Assembly (NCBI GenBank): GCA_937948815.1
Contig: CALFAM010000192.1
Span: forward strand, 1-36,336
DNA: 36,336 nucleotides
Direction of reading: 5' to 3'
Origin: an uncultured bacterium
Lineage (GTDB): Bacteria > Acidobacteriota > Thermoanaerobaculia > Multivoradales > J023
The notes beneath the pieces were generated by a model that was given only the letters and a program-made list of their open reading frames with translations, searched no databases and was not told the origin of the DNA. Below are positions 23,883 through 31,973 of this stretch, piece by piece (position 1 is the stretch's first letter; each line of letters opens with the position of its first letter). The position numbers were made by a program, and so were the translations under genes.

Positions 23883-25355
23883 TCATCTCCCGTGGCGCGG
23901 TGCAATGAATTGGTCGATCAGCTCGGCCCGCGGTGGCCGCGTCAGCAGGGAGACCACGATCAGGGCCGAGGCCGACGCCAGGAACATCACCACGACCGGC
24001 ATCAAGCCCGTGCCGCCGACCGTGTAGCCCGGCGTGCTGCCGCCGCGTGCGAAGAGTGTGATCCAGGTGATGATGGTCGCGGTCACGGAAGCCATGGCGC
24101 CGGCGGCCGTGGCGCGACGCCAGTAGAGCGCGGCCACCACCAGGGGCACGAGCGCGGCGAAACCGCTGAAGGACCAGATCGCCAGGCCGAAGATGCTGGT
24201 GTCGACGATCAGCGAGAGCGCGAAGGTGACCACCAGCACGGCGACCACGAAGACGCGGCCGATCAGCACCTGCTTGTCTTCCCCCAGCCGGCGGTCGAGC
24301 CCATGATGGCGCACCACGTCCTGGGTGAACATGGTGCCGAGTGCCAGCACCTGCGAGTCCAGAGAAGACATGACCGCGGCCAGCACGCCGGCACCCAGCA
24401 GCCCGGCGAGGACTTCGGGGGCGTGATGCTCGATCAGGCGAATCAGGACGCCGCCTGCCGCGGGCCCCGTGAGGCCAGGGAAGGTGTCGTGGCCGAGCAC
24501 GCCGAGCAGCACGCTGGGCACCCAGACGACGATCATGCACAGCGGGTAGACGATCACCGAGAGCTTGAATGACGCCGATCGCCGAGCGGACAGCCAGTGC
24601 ATGAAGAGATGCGGAAACATGCCGGCGGAGAGCGGAATCAGCAGGTACGAGAGATGCTTGAGGTGCGGAATGCGCTCTCCGCGCACCATCAGCTCGGGTT
24701 GTGCTGCTTGCACCCGATCGAGCGCCGGTCCCAGGCCGCCGAGGCGGTTCACGATGTAGGCGAGGGTGACCGCGCTGAGCACCATGAACACCAGCGTCTG
24801 GAAGGTGTTGGCCCAGGCGGTACCGCGCAGACCGCCGTAGGTGACGTAAATCAAAACCACGGTGGTGATCACCAGGCCGCCCACCCATGGCGGCACCTGC
24901 CCGCCGGTGATCGCGTTGAGGGTGAGCCCGCCGCCTTTGACGCCGATCAGCAGGTAAGGGATCACCAGCATCACCAGGACGGTGAAGAGCAGCAGGCCGA
25001 GCGCATTGCTTTCGAAGCGGGTGCGCATGAGCTGTGCTTGGGTCAGCAGGCCGTGACGCTTGCCGAGCTCCCAGACCCGGGTACCGATGGCCACGAAGAC
25101 CAGGGGAATGACGATTGCCGACGATGAGGCCATGAGGCCGAAGACGCCGATGCCGATTCGATACGCCTCGCCCGAGGCACCGAGCAGCGAGAAGGCCGTC
25201 ATGTTGGTGCCGAAGAGCGACATCAACAGGACAAACGGGCCGATGCTGCGGGTGGCGACGAAGTAGTCCTCGCCCGTGCCACGGAACAGCCGATGGCTCA
25301 GCAAGCCGACGGACAGCACGCCGAGCAGATAGAGGCCGAGGATGGTAAGCGTCAT
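23883..25355 (-). CDS. Sodium:solute symporter (SSS) family transporter
   Basis: The 490-aa protein has about 13 transmembrane helices, as expected for SSS. Signature stretches are DYFVATRSIGPFVLLMSLFGTNMTAFSLLG (the first discontinuous helix and sodium-site region), VTYGGLRGTAWANTFQ, and GAGVLAAVMSSLDSQVLALGTMFTQDVV, the C-terminal SSS motif with the paired Ser and Asp. Charged loops such as SSLDSQV and GLDRRLGEDKQ are typical of this group. It is preceded by a DUF3311 protein, a standard small partner of SSS transporters. Sodium-coupled uptake of a small organic solute is expected; the substrate (acetate, proline, sugar and so on) cannot be decided here. Confidence 0.93.
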   Translation of the reverse strand: MTLTILGLYLLGVLSVGLLSHRLFRGTGEDYFVATRSIGPFVLLMSLFGTNMTAFSLLGASGEAYRIGIGVFGLMASSSAIVIPLVFVAIGTRVWELGKRHGLLTQAQLMRTRFESNALGLLLFTVLVMLVIPYLLIGVKGGGLTLNAITGGQVPPWVGGLVITTVVLIYVTYGGLRGTAWANTFQTLVFMVLSAVTLAYIVNRLGGLGPALDRVQAAQPELMVRGERIPHLKHLSYLLIPLSAGMFPHLFMHWLSARRSASFKLSVIVYPLCMIVVWVPSVLLGVLGHDTFPGLTGPAAGGVLIRLIEHHAPEVLAGLLGAGVLAAVMSSLDSQVLALGTMFTQDVVRHHGLDRRLGEDKQVLIGRVFVVAVLVVTFALSLIVDTSIFGLAIWSFSGFAALVPLVVAALYWRRATAAGAMASVTATIITWITLFARGGSTPGYTVGGTGLMPVVVMFLASASALIVVSLLTRPPRAELIDQFIAPRHGR

Positions 25356-25412
25356 CGTCGTGGTGACCGCAGTCGCGGATCCTGGGTTGAGTTGGTGTGC
25401 TCGCCGTCCGAA

Positions 25413-25655
25413 TCAGTCAGCCCGTGAGCTGGGGTGGGAATCGCTCGACTCGGGGAAGCGAGGGCGCGGCCACGCCACGCGTACGAGAAACGCCAGGCTC
25501 GCCAAGGTCACCAGGCAGAAGAGCACGTGGTAAGCCAGGCCGATCGGAAGGCCGAGCAACCGCCCGCTGTCTTGCCACAACCAGAAGTCGTTGTGCAGTA
25601 CCAGGAGCACGAGCATCGTCGCCCATGCGACCCATGCGAGCGGGTGGTTCTTCAA
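25413..25655 (-). CDS. DUF3311 small membrane protein, symporter partner
   Basis: The 80-aa product has two membrane helices (about 7-22 and 37-59) joined by FWLWQDSGRLLGLPIGLAY, with a polar tail. The motif NDFWLWQDSGRLLGLPIGLAYHV is that of DUF3311 proteins, which are usually encoded next to SSS symporters and may stabilise or regulate them. Its ATG overlaps the stop of the halogenase-like gene by 4 bp, and the symporter starts 57 bp after its stop. Assignment rests on pattern and neighbourhood. Confidence 0.8.
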   Translation of the reverse strand: MKNHPLAWVAWATMLVLLVLHNDFWLWQDSGRLLGLPIGLAYHVLFCLVTLASLAFLVRVAWPRPRFPESSDSHPSSRAD

Positions 25656-26995
25656 GCCAGGGCGACCTCGTTCGTAACCGTGCTCGAGGCGGCCGCCCGC
25701 GCTTCGGCGTCGGCGGCAGCAGCACCGGGACCGAAGTTCGGAATGAGCTCTTCCATGGCGCCGAAAAGGGGCTCGAAATCACGATCGAAAACGTCGCCGA
25801 CCAGAATGTCGACGACAGCACCGCGGTGCTCAGGTGTGCTCTTGAGAAAGTCCGCGAAGCTGAAGCGCTTGTCGTAGAACGCGTAGACCAGTCGGCGGAA
25901 CGATTCGATGCCAGCATCGAGGCGCGGCTGGAAGGCTCCCAGGCGCGCGGGTGTGAGCTCCCCGGCGCGCAAGCCGCCGTCGACGGCATCGGCCACCATC
26001 TCACCCGACTTGAGTGCCAGCAGTACGCCTGTCGAGTACATCGGGTCGAGGAAGCCGTAGGCGTCTCCGGCGAGGGCCCAGCCATGGCCTGCGGCCTGGC
26101 GCGAGCGGTACGAAAAGTCGTTCAGGACTTGAATCGGCATGGCCTGGCGGGCCGATTCAAGGCGAGGCCGGACACCCGGGCAGCGCGCGATTTCCTCGTC
26201 GAAGACCTTCTGCGGATCACCTTGGCGGCCTTGGATCAGGTGATGAATCGGCCCGACCACACCGACGCTGACGCGGTTGTTGGGCATCGGGATGTACCAC
26301 ACCCACCCGTTCTGGTCCTCGGTGTGGATGATCAGGGTCGCGCCCTCGTCGATCCCTTCGCCGCGTTGGCCGCCTTCGAAGTGCGTGAACATGGCTGCCA
26401 TCTTGAGCAAAGGGTCGCCGTAGCGGAGACCGAGCTTGCGGGCGATCAGGGAGCGTCGGCCGCTGGCGTCGACCACCACCGAAGCGCTGACCTCTTGGCT
26501 CTCACCGTCGGCCCGCCGCACCCGGATGCCCGAGGCGCGTGCCTCACCATCGTTGCCGTCGAGAAGGACCTCGGTGACCGCGGTTTCGTCGTGGACGTCC
26601 GCTCCGAGGTCTCGGGCATTGTCGAGCAGCATCTGGTCGAAGGCTGCGCGCTCGACCTGCCAGGTCTGGGACCGCTCGCTAGGGTCGGTCTCGCGGAAGT
26701 AGAACGGCGCCGATTCCCGGCCGCGTTCGGAAATGAACTGAACGCTGTGCTTTTCGACGAACGAGCTTGCCCGGAGGCGGTCGATCATGCCGAGCCGTTC
26801 GAGTACGTCGTAGGTCGCTGGAATCAGTGACTCGCCGACGGAGAAGCGCGGGAAGCGTGCGCGTTCGACCAGCGCGACGTCGTGTCCAGCGCGCGCGAGC
26901 AGTCCGGCCACGGTCGAGCCGGCCGGCCCGCCGCCGATCACGACGGTGTCGTAGTGGGCGCGGAGCGGGGAGGTCGTTCTTTCTCGTGAAGTCAT
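25652..26995 (-). CDS. FAD-dependent halogenase-like flavoprotein (Trp_halogenase/GGR family)
   Basis: The 447-aa protein has the FAD fold YDTVVIGGGPAGSTVAGLLAR (15-35), followed by ERARFPRFSVGESLIPA (45-60), a signature of flavin-dependent halogenases and related monooxygenases. The second nucleotide-binding motif VVVDASGRRSLIARKLG and the C-terminal ALAGDAYGFLDPMYSTGVLLAL (308-328) match. Residues 231-236 are WVWYIP, the WxWxIP motif said to exclude monooxygenase chemistry in halogenases. K82 lies near where the catalytic Lys of PrnA-type enzymes is expected (EKHSVQF), but this alignment is by eye only. It could also be an alkylhalidase or geranylgeranyl-reductase-like enzyme. The gene is divergent from the reprolysin-like protease and translationally overlaps the DUF3311 gene. 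Substrate unknown; no dedicated flavin reductase is beside it. Confidence 0.85.
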   Translation of the reverse strand: MTSRERTTSPLRAHYDTVVIGGGPAGSTVAGLLARAGHDVALVERARFPRFSVGESLIPATYDVLERLGMIDRLRASSFVEKHSVQFISERGRESAPFYFRETDPSERSQTWQVERAAFDQMLLDNARDLGADVHDETAVTEVLLDGNDGEARASGIRVRRADGESQEVSASVVVDASGRRSLIARKLGLRYGDPLLKMAAMFTHFEGGQRGEGIDEGATLIIHTEDQNGWVWYIPMPNNRVSVGVVGPIHHLIQGRQGDPQKVFDEEIARCPGVRPRLESARQAMPIQVLNDFSYRSRQAAGHGWALAGDAYGFLDPMYSTGVLLALKSGEMVADAVDGGLRAGELTPARLGAFQPRLDAGIESFRRLVYAFYDKRFSFADFLKSTPEHRGAVVDILVGDVFDRDFEPLFGAMEELIPNFGPGAAAADAEARAAASSTVTNEVALA

Positions 26996-27074
26996 ATCGA
27001 GGATTTCGCCGCCGATCGCTGGGTGGATGCGGGTTGGGAGTGGTACGTCAGCTGCCCGGCTAGAGCTTAGCGCA

Positions 27075-27109
27075 GGGCTAACAGGGCCTTCGTCGGGGCC
27101 TGTAAGCCC
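27075..27109. promoter_or_regulatory. 14-bp imperfect inverted repeat in the divergent promoter region
   Basis: GGGCTAACAGGGCC and GGGCCTGTAAGCCC pair at 12 of 14 positions around a 7-nt loop. It lies 80-115 bp before the halogenase-like start and 13 bp before the protease promoter -35. Both genes point away from it and no T-run follows, so it is better read as an operator or leader hairpin than as a terminator. Confidence 0.45.
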
Positions 27110-27122
27110 AGGGTAAATGTCC

Positions 27123-27152
27123 TTGACGCGAATATAGGCGGGTATCTATAAT
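27123..27152 (+). promoter_or_regulatory. Strong sigma-70 promoter of the reprolysin-like protease
   Basis: TTGACG (27123-27128) and a perfect TATAAT (27147-27152) are separated by 18 bp. Transcription would start near 27160, leaving a leader of about 250 nt before the protease ATG. Confidence 0.72.
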
Positions 27153-27299
27153 CATTCGAGCGTAACGACTTGTCCGGTCGATGCCACAGATTCAGCGAAT
27201 CGCCATTCGGGGCACGAGCCTCGGGTCGGCTTCGCATTCGTTCTTGCAGACCTACCGTTCGATGTCCGACGTGTTGTCGAATCGAGGAGGTTCGTCTGC

Positions 27300-27491
27300 A
27301 TGATCGCGCGCGGCAGTCGCATGATCCATGGATTGGAAAGATCCGCGGGTCGACGTCTTCTGTCCGGTCGGCGATGCCTGCCGCGCAACACCCAAGGAGA
27401 GAGACCCTATGTCCAGGAAGCTTACCCTTCTGGCAATCTTTGGATCGTTCTTTGCGTGCGCACTTTCGGCTTCCGCGCAGACTGCCCCTGA
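27300..27491 (+). CDS. Possible 63-codon leader ORF upstream of the protease
   Basis: The ATG at 27300 has a near-perfect GAGGAGG 9 nt upstream, stronger than the site of the main gene. The frame runs 63 codons, is rich in Arg and Cys, and overlaps the first 83 bp of the protease in another frame. It could be a translated leader that affects access to the protease start; its peptide has no known relatives that I can identify. Codon use is not decisive, and the strong site may simply be chance. Confidence 0.3.
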   Translation: MIARGSRMIHGLERSAGRRLLSGRRCLPRNTQGERPYVQEAYPSGNLWIVLCVRTFGFRADCP

Positions 27492-28623
27492 GCCGGTCGT
27501 CGCGATTGCCAAGCTCCCCGCCCCCGCCTTGCTTGCCGAGCTCGACAAGACCTTTTACGAGTTTCAAGTCTTCGAGCTGGATCTGCCCACGCTCAAGGAG
27601 CAGGTGAGCAGCGGCGTGGTCAGCTTGCATCTCGGCAACCGCACCTACGACCTCTCGGTCGACCCCAACGACCTGCGTGGGCCGGGCTACCGGGCCGTGC
27701 TGCTCGATGGCGAGACCGAGCGTGAGGTCAACGTTCCGATGGTGACCTTCGCGGGGCACGTCGTGGGCGAGTCGCAGAGCGTGGTCCGGCTGACGGTTAC
27801 GCGTGGTCTGTTCATGGGCTACATCCACACCGGCGAGGAGTGGCTGTTCATCGACCCGTTGAACGACTACAGCAAGGAAGACGGCGCGGGCCGTGCGCCG
27901 AGCCCTGACGTGGTGGTCTACCGCGACCGCGACGTGCGTCCGGACGCCTCGGGCCTCTGTGGTAGCGACCGGATTCACCAGATTGCGCGCGAGCTGGACA
28001 TCACGCCTTCGAATGAGCCGCTGACCCGTGGCGGCCGCCGTGTCGACGTGGCGACGGATTTTGACGGCCAGTACTTCCAGCAGTTCGGCAACCCCGGTTC
28101 CTTCAACCGTATCAACGGCATCATCAACGCCGTTGACGGGATCTACCGCAACCAGCTCAACCTCGACCTGAACATCTCGTTCCAGCAGGGTTGGGGCAAC
28201 CCGAGCACCGATCCGTACACCTCGCTGAGCGCGAACACGTCGCTGACCCAGCTCCGCAACTGGTGGAACGCCAATCGTGGCAACATCAACCGTGACATCA
28301 CCCACAAGTTCTCGGGCAAGGACTTCAGCGGTTCGACCGTCGGCATCGCGTTCGTCGGTGTGGTCTGCAACGCGCCGGGCTCGGCCTATGGCATCTCGCA
28401 GAACCAAGGGTCGAGCTTCCTGCGCACCCAGCTGACGGCCCATGAGATCGGCCACAACTTCTCGGCCAACCACGACAACCAGATCGGCTGCCCGGTGAGC
28501 TGCAACGGTTCGGGCCCGATCATGTGCTCGTTCTTGCAGTCGAGCGGTTCGAACAGCTTCTCGAGCTGCTCGCGCAACGCGATCGCCAACCACACGAACC
28601 AGAACGGATTCTGCCTGAACTAG
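27409..28623 (+). CDS. Secreted reprolysin-like (M12B/metzincin) zinc metalloprotease
   Basis: The 404-aa preproprotein has a signal peptide ending ASAQ (residue 24), then a propeptide of about 170 residues. The zinc site is HEIGHNFSANHD (345-356), HExGHNxxxxHD, with H345, H349 and H355 as ligands and E346 as the base. The trailing Asp is characteristic of reprolysins/ADAM-like metzincins. The Met-turn follows at I371-M372-C373. C184, C320, C361, C365, C373, C387 and C402 could form disulfides. GGAG lies 10 nt before the ATG; a longer frame from 27328 is excluded by the absence of a signal there. It has its own promoter and a hairpin after its stop, so it is separate from the carotenoid-type genes downstream. 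Confidence 0.9.
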   Translation: MSRKLTLLAIFGSFFACALSASAQTAPEPVVAIAKLPAPALLAELDKTFYEFQVFELDLPTLKEQVSSGVVSLHLGNRTYDLSVDPNDLRGPGYRAVLLDGETEREVNVPMVTFAGHVVGESQSVVRLTVTRGLFMGYIHTGEEWLFIDPLNDYSKEDGAGRAPSPDVVVYRDRDVRPDASGLCGSDRIHQIARELDITPSNEPLTRGGRRVDVATDFDGQYFQQFGNPGSFNRINGIINAVDGIYRNQLNLDLNISFQQGWGNPSTDPYTSLSANTSLTQLRNWWNANRGNINRDITHKFSGKDFSGSTVGIAFVGVVCNAPGSAYGISQNQGSSFLRTQLTAHEIGHNFSANHDNQIGCPVSCNGSGPIMCSFLQSSGSNSFSSCSRNAIANHTNQNGFCLN

Positions 28624-28653
28624 CTTCTGATCGAGTCTGAATCCGTCTGTTTC

Positions 28654-28695
28654 GAGCGGCGTGCGGCCCTGATTCGCACGCCGCTCTGCGTTTGG
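28654..28695 (+). terminator. Terminator-like hairpin after the protease gene
   Basis: A perfect 12-bp inverted repeat (GAGCGGCGTGCG / CGCACGCCGCTC) with a 9-nt loop begins 31 nt after the stop. It is followed by TGCGTTTGGG, a weak T-tract. It separates the protease from the operon that follows. Confidence 0.65.
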
Positions 28696-28860
28696 GCCTC
28701 CGTCTTCTCCCCCCATTGCGCCCGCCTCCCCTCGCCCTTTCTGCTTCCGGCCAATTCGATCTTGGGTGACCACATCCGAATCGTGGCCCTTCGCGAAGCC
28801 TTCCTCGACGGTCTCGTCTACTGTTGTGGCGAGCTATGAAGGAAAACGGTGCAGGAAAAG

Positions 28861-30426
28861 ATGGCGAAGAGAGTCGTAATCATTGGAGCTGGTCCGGGCG
28901 GCCTGGCGAGCGCCATGCTCTTGGCCCACGCGGGTTTTGACGTCACGGTGGTCGAGCGCCAATCCGACGTCGGCGGGCGCACTTCGATGATGCGACTCGA
29001 CGGCTATTCCTTCGACCGCGGTCCGACGTTCTTTCTCTTCCCGCAGGTTCTCGATAGCGTGTTTGCGCGCTGTGGGCGGTCGCTGTATGACCGCGTCGAT
29101 CTCCTGCGCCTGGATCCGCAGTACCACCTGATTTTCGAAGGCGGTGGTGATGTCCGCGCGACTTCGGACGTCGGGCGCATGGAATGCGAGCTGGCGGCGA
29201 TCTCGCCACAGGATGCCGGCAACCTGCAGGCCTATTTGCAGGACAACCAGAGCAAGCTGAGCGCGTTTCAGCCGATTCTCGAATCACCCTTCGAGAGCAT
29301 GCGGGACGTGCTCCGCTTGCCCCTCGCGCAGCTCCTTCCGCTGATGCGACCATGGGCCAGTGTCGACCGTGATTTGAAACGCTTTTTCAAGGATCCACGG
29401 CTGCGTCTGGCGTTTTCGTTTCAGAGCAAGTACCTCGGCATGTCGCCATTTCAGTGCCCGAGTCTGTTCACGATTCTGTCGTTCATCGAGTACGCATACG
29501 GGGTTTACCACCCACGAGGCGGCTGTGGTGCCGTCTCCGAAGCGATGGCGGAGACGGCGCGTGAGCTGGGGGCAGAGATCGTGCTCGGCGAGGCGGTGGA
29601 GGCAATCGACTTCTCGGGCAAGCGCCCGGTGGCGGTGGAGACCAGCTCCGGGCGTTACCCCTGCGATGCCCTGGTGATCAATGCCGACTTCGCCCACACC
29701 ATGAGGACCCTGGTGCCTGATCGCCTACGGCGTGCGTGGTCGGACGACAAGCTGGCACAGAAGCAGTACTCGTGCTCGACGTTCATGCTCTACCTCGGAA
29801 TCGAGGGGCGCTACGACCACCTCGAGCATCACACGATCTACCTGGCAGATGACTACAAGACCAATCTGCGCGACATCGAGAGCGACCACCGTCTTTCGGC
29901 CAATCCGTCGCTCTACGTCCAGAATCCGGCCGTGACGGACGACACACTTGCGCCGGCGGGCGGCAGTGGCCTGTACGTGCTGGTACCGGTCACGCACCAG
30001 CACGAGAATGTCGATTGGCAGCAGGAAGCCGCGCCCTTTCGGGCTCGGGTGCTCGCCCAGCTCGCGCGCCTCGGTCTCGGCGATCTCGAACAGCGCATTC
30101 GTGTCGAGCGAATGGTAACGCCGGACGATTGGGCCGCGACCGGAATCTACCGGGGGGCGACCTTCAACCTGGCCCATACCCTCGACCAGATGTTGCACCG
30201 ACGCCCCAACAACCGCTTCGGCGAGCTCGATGGCGTCTACCTGGTGGGGGGGGGCACCCATCCGGGCAGCGGCCTGCCAGTGATCTACGAATCCGCCAAG
30301 ATCACCGCCAAATTGATCGCAGACGACTTCGGCGTCGTGCGGCCGTGGCACCAGGAGCGCGGACATCAAGAAGGCGGGTGGGGCTCGGTGCCGCCGCCCA
30401 GGCTGTCGCTGAAGGAGACAGCCTGA
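28861..30426 (+). CDS. CrtI/CrtN-type carotenoid desaturase or oxidase (first copy)
   Basis: The 521-aa flavoprotein starts VVIIGAGPGGLASAMLLAHAGFDVTVVE (FAD-binding GxGxxG) and continues GGRTSMMRLDGYSFDRGPTFF, the phytoene-desaturase-type N-terminus. The C-terminal LVGGGTHPGSGLPVIYESAK closes the FAD site as in CrtI/CrtN/CrtP. The ATG at 28861 has AGGA 5 nt upstream; a GTG at 28849 is an in-frame alternative with AAGGA. These enzymes introduce double bonds into, or oxidise the end methyls of, C30 or C40 carotenoids. From sequence I cannot tell desaturase (CrtN-like) from terminal oxidase (CrtP/CrtNb-like). It opens a tightly spaced operon whose next gene is the aldehyde dehydrogenase, with only 1 bp of overlap. 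Confidence 0.92.
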   Translation: MAKRVVIIGAGPGGLASAMLLAHAGFDVTVVERQSDVGGRTSMMRLDGYSFDRGPTFFLFPQVLDSVFARCGRSLYDRVDLLRLDPQYHLIFEGGGDVRATSDVGRMECELAAISPQDAGNLQAYLQDNQSKLSAFQPILESPFESMRDVLRLPLAQLLPLMRPWASVDRDLKRFFKDPRLRLAFSFQSKYLGMSPFQCPSLFTILSFIEYAYGVYHPRGGCGAVSEAMAETARELGAEIVLGEAVEAIDFSGKRPVAVETSSGRYPCDALVINADFAHTMRTLVPDRLRRAWSDDKLAQKQYSCSTFMLYLGIEGRYDHLEHHTIYLADDYKTNLRDIESDHRLSANPSLYVQNPAVTDDTLAPAGGSGLYVLVPVTHQHENVDWQQEAAPFRARVLAQLARLGLGDLEQRIRVERMVTPDDWAATGIYRGATFNLAHTLDQMLHRRPNNRFGELDGVYLVGGGTHPGSGLPVIYESAKITAKLIADDFGVVRPWHQERGHQEGGWGSVPPPRLSLKETA

Positions 30427-31973
30427 TGCCACCGACGCGGCCGGCGGACCGCGTCAACACTGCATTCGACGCTGCCAGTGCGGCTGCCCGAGCCCGCCGT
30501 GCTCAACAGGTATGGGCCAGCTGGTCGATTCGCTCGCGGCTCGAAGTGATTCGGCGCTTCCGGCACCGCCTGGCGGAACGCGCCGAGTGGGTCGCGGCGC
30601 AGGTTGACCATGGCCAGCGAGCGTCGCCGTTCGAGACCGTCACGGCTGAGGTCGCACCGCTGCTCGCAGCCTGCCGTTTCCTGGAACAGCGTGGTCGTGC
30701 CGTGCTGCGACCGCGGAAGATTCGCCGCCCCGGTACGCCCGTGTGGCTATGGGGGACGTCGGTTTCGGTCCGCCGCGAGCCCCATGGCGTGGTGCTGGTG
30801 ATCGGTCCTGCGAACTATCCGCTCTTCCTGCCCGGTGTCCAGATCCTGCAGGCATTGACCGCTGGCAACGCCGTGCTGTTGAAGCCGGGGCGCGACGGTG
30901 GTCCGGCCGCCGCTACCTTGCGTGGGATGCTCGCGGCCTCGGGCTTGCCTCGCGGTGTGCTGCAAGTGTTCGACGACACGCGGTCGGCCGGCCGGGCGGC
31001 GCTCGAAGCTGGCGTCGACAAGGTCGTGCTCACCGGCTCTGCTTCGACGGGTACAGCGGTGCTGAAGGCCCTGGCGCCCCAGCACATTCCTGCGACGTTG
31101 GAGTTGGGTGGCTGTGACGCTGTTTTCGTGCGGCCCGAGGCTGATGTCGCCCAGGTGGCGGCCAGCCTGAGCTTCGGGTTGACGCTGAATGCCGGTGCCA
31201 CCTGTATTGCGCCGCATCGCGTATTCGTTCACCACGCGCTGGCTGGCCCGCTCGAGGCCGCTCTCGCGGAAGCCTTGCGGGATGCACCAGCCGTCCCGCT
31301 GACGCCCGGCGTCGAATCACGCATCATTCCAATGATCGACGAGGCGACGCTGCGCGGCGCGCGTGTGGTCATCGGGGGCCGGCCCGAGGGGGGGCGCATG
31401 CAGCCACTGGTGCTGGCGGACGCCGAGGCCGGTATGGCGCTGCTCCGCTCGGACACCTTTGCGCCCTGGCTCGCCCTCGTGCCGGTGCAGGACGACGACG
31501 AAGCATTGACTCAATCGGCGCGGTGTCCGCTCGCGCTCGGTGCGGTGGTCTTCGGCGAGCCCCGTTCCGCGCACCGCATGGCAGCGCAGATTCGTGCCGG
31601 CGTGGTGGTGGTCAACGACCTCATCGTGCCGACTGCGGACCCACGCGTGCCGTTCGGGGGCACCGGCGGCAGTGGATTTGGTACGACACGAGGATCGGAA
31701 GGACTGCTGGCGATGACCCGCCCGAAGGCGCTGGTGGTGCGCCGAGGATCGCTGCGTCCGCATCTGCGCCCGCCGCCGCCGTCAGCGGTTGCCCACGCCG
31801 CCGGCTTTCTGCAAGCCGCGTACGGCGGCGGCGTGGGCGCTAGGGTGGCCGGCCTCGTGCGAATGATTCGCGGCGATCGCGCTCCGGCCGACGAGGTTTC
31901 CCGTCAGCGAGTTGTTGATCGCGAGTCGGAGAGCGAACCGTTGTCGATTTCGCATCAGAAGGAGAGGCGATGA
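30426..31973 (+). CDS. NAD(P)-dependent aldehyde dehydrogenase (carotenoid-aldehyde type)
   Basis: The 515-aa protein has the ALDH fold: GPANYPLFLPGVQILQALTAGNAVLLKPG (127-155) with the conserved Asn130 and Lys153, the nucleotide motif TGSASTG (203-209), general base E226 in LELGGCDA and the nucleophile C260 in NAGATC. The first ~60 residues and the C-terminal tail (beyond GLLAMTRPKALVVRR) deviate from housekeeping ALDHs. The start at 30426 forms TGATG with the upstream stop. Flanked by two CrtI/CrtN-type genes, its likely job is to oxidise a carotenoid terminal aldehyde to a carboxylic acid, as AldH does for staphyloxanthin and as Ald does in Methylomonas. That specific role is inference from context. 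Confidence 0.9.
   Translation: MPPTRPADRVNTAFDAASAAARARRAQQVWASWSIRSRLEVIRRFRHRLAERAEWVAAQVDHGQRASPFETVTAEVAPLLAACRFLEQRGRAVLRPRKIRRPGTPVWLWGTSVSVRREPHGVVLVIGPANYPLFLPGVQILQALTAGNAVLLKPGRDGGPAAATLRGMLAASGLPRGVLQVFDDTRSAGRAALEAGVDKVVLTGSASTGTAVLKALAPQHIPATLELGGCDAVFVRPEADVAQVAASLSFGLTLNAGATCIAPHRVFVHHALAGPLEAALAEALRDAPAVPLTPGVESRIIPMIDEATLRGARVVIGGRPEGGRMQPLVLADAEAGMALLRSDTFAPWLALVPVQDDDEALTQSARCPLALGAVVFGEPRSAHRMAAQIRAGVVVVNDLIVPTADPRVPFGGTGGSGFGTTRGSEGLLAMTRPKALVVRRGSLRPHLRPPPPSAVAHAAGFLQAAYGGGVGARVAGLVRMIRGDRAPADEVSRQRVVDRESESEPLSISHQKERR

Noticed and set aside
27067..28773. 568-codon minus-strand frame over the protease
   Set aside because: It is antisense to the signal peptide, HExGH and Met-turn of a convincing protease; its product has no domain.
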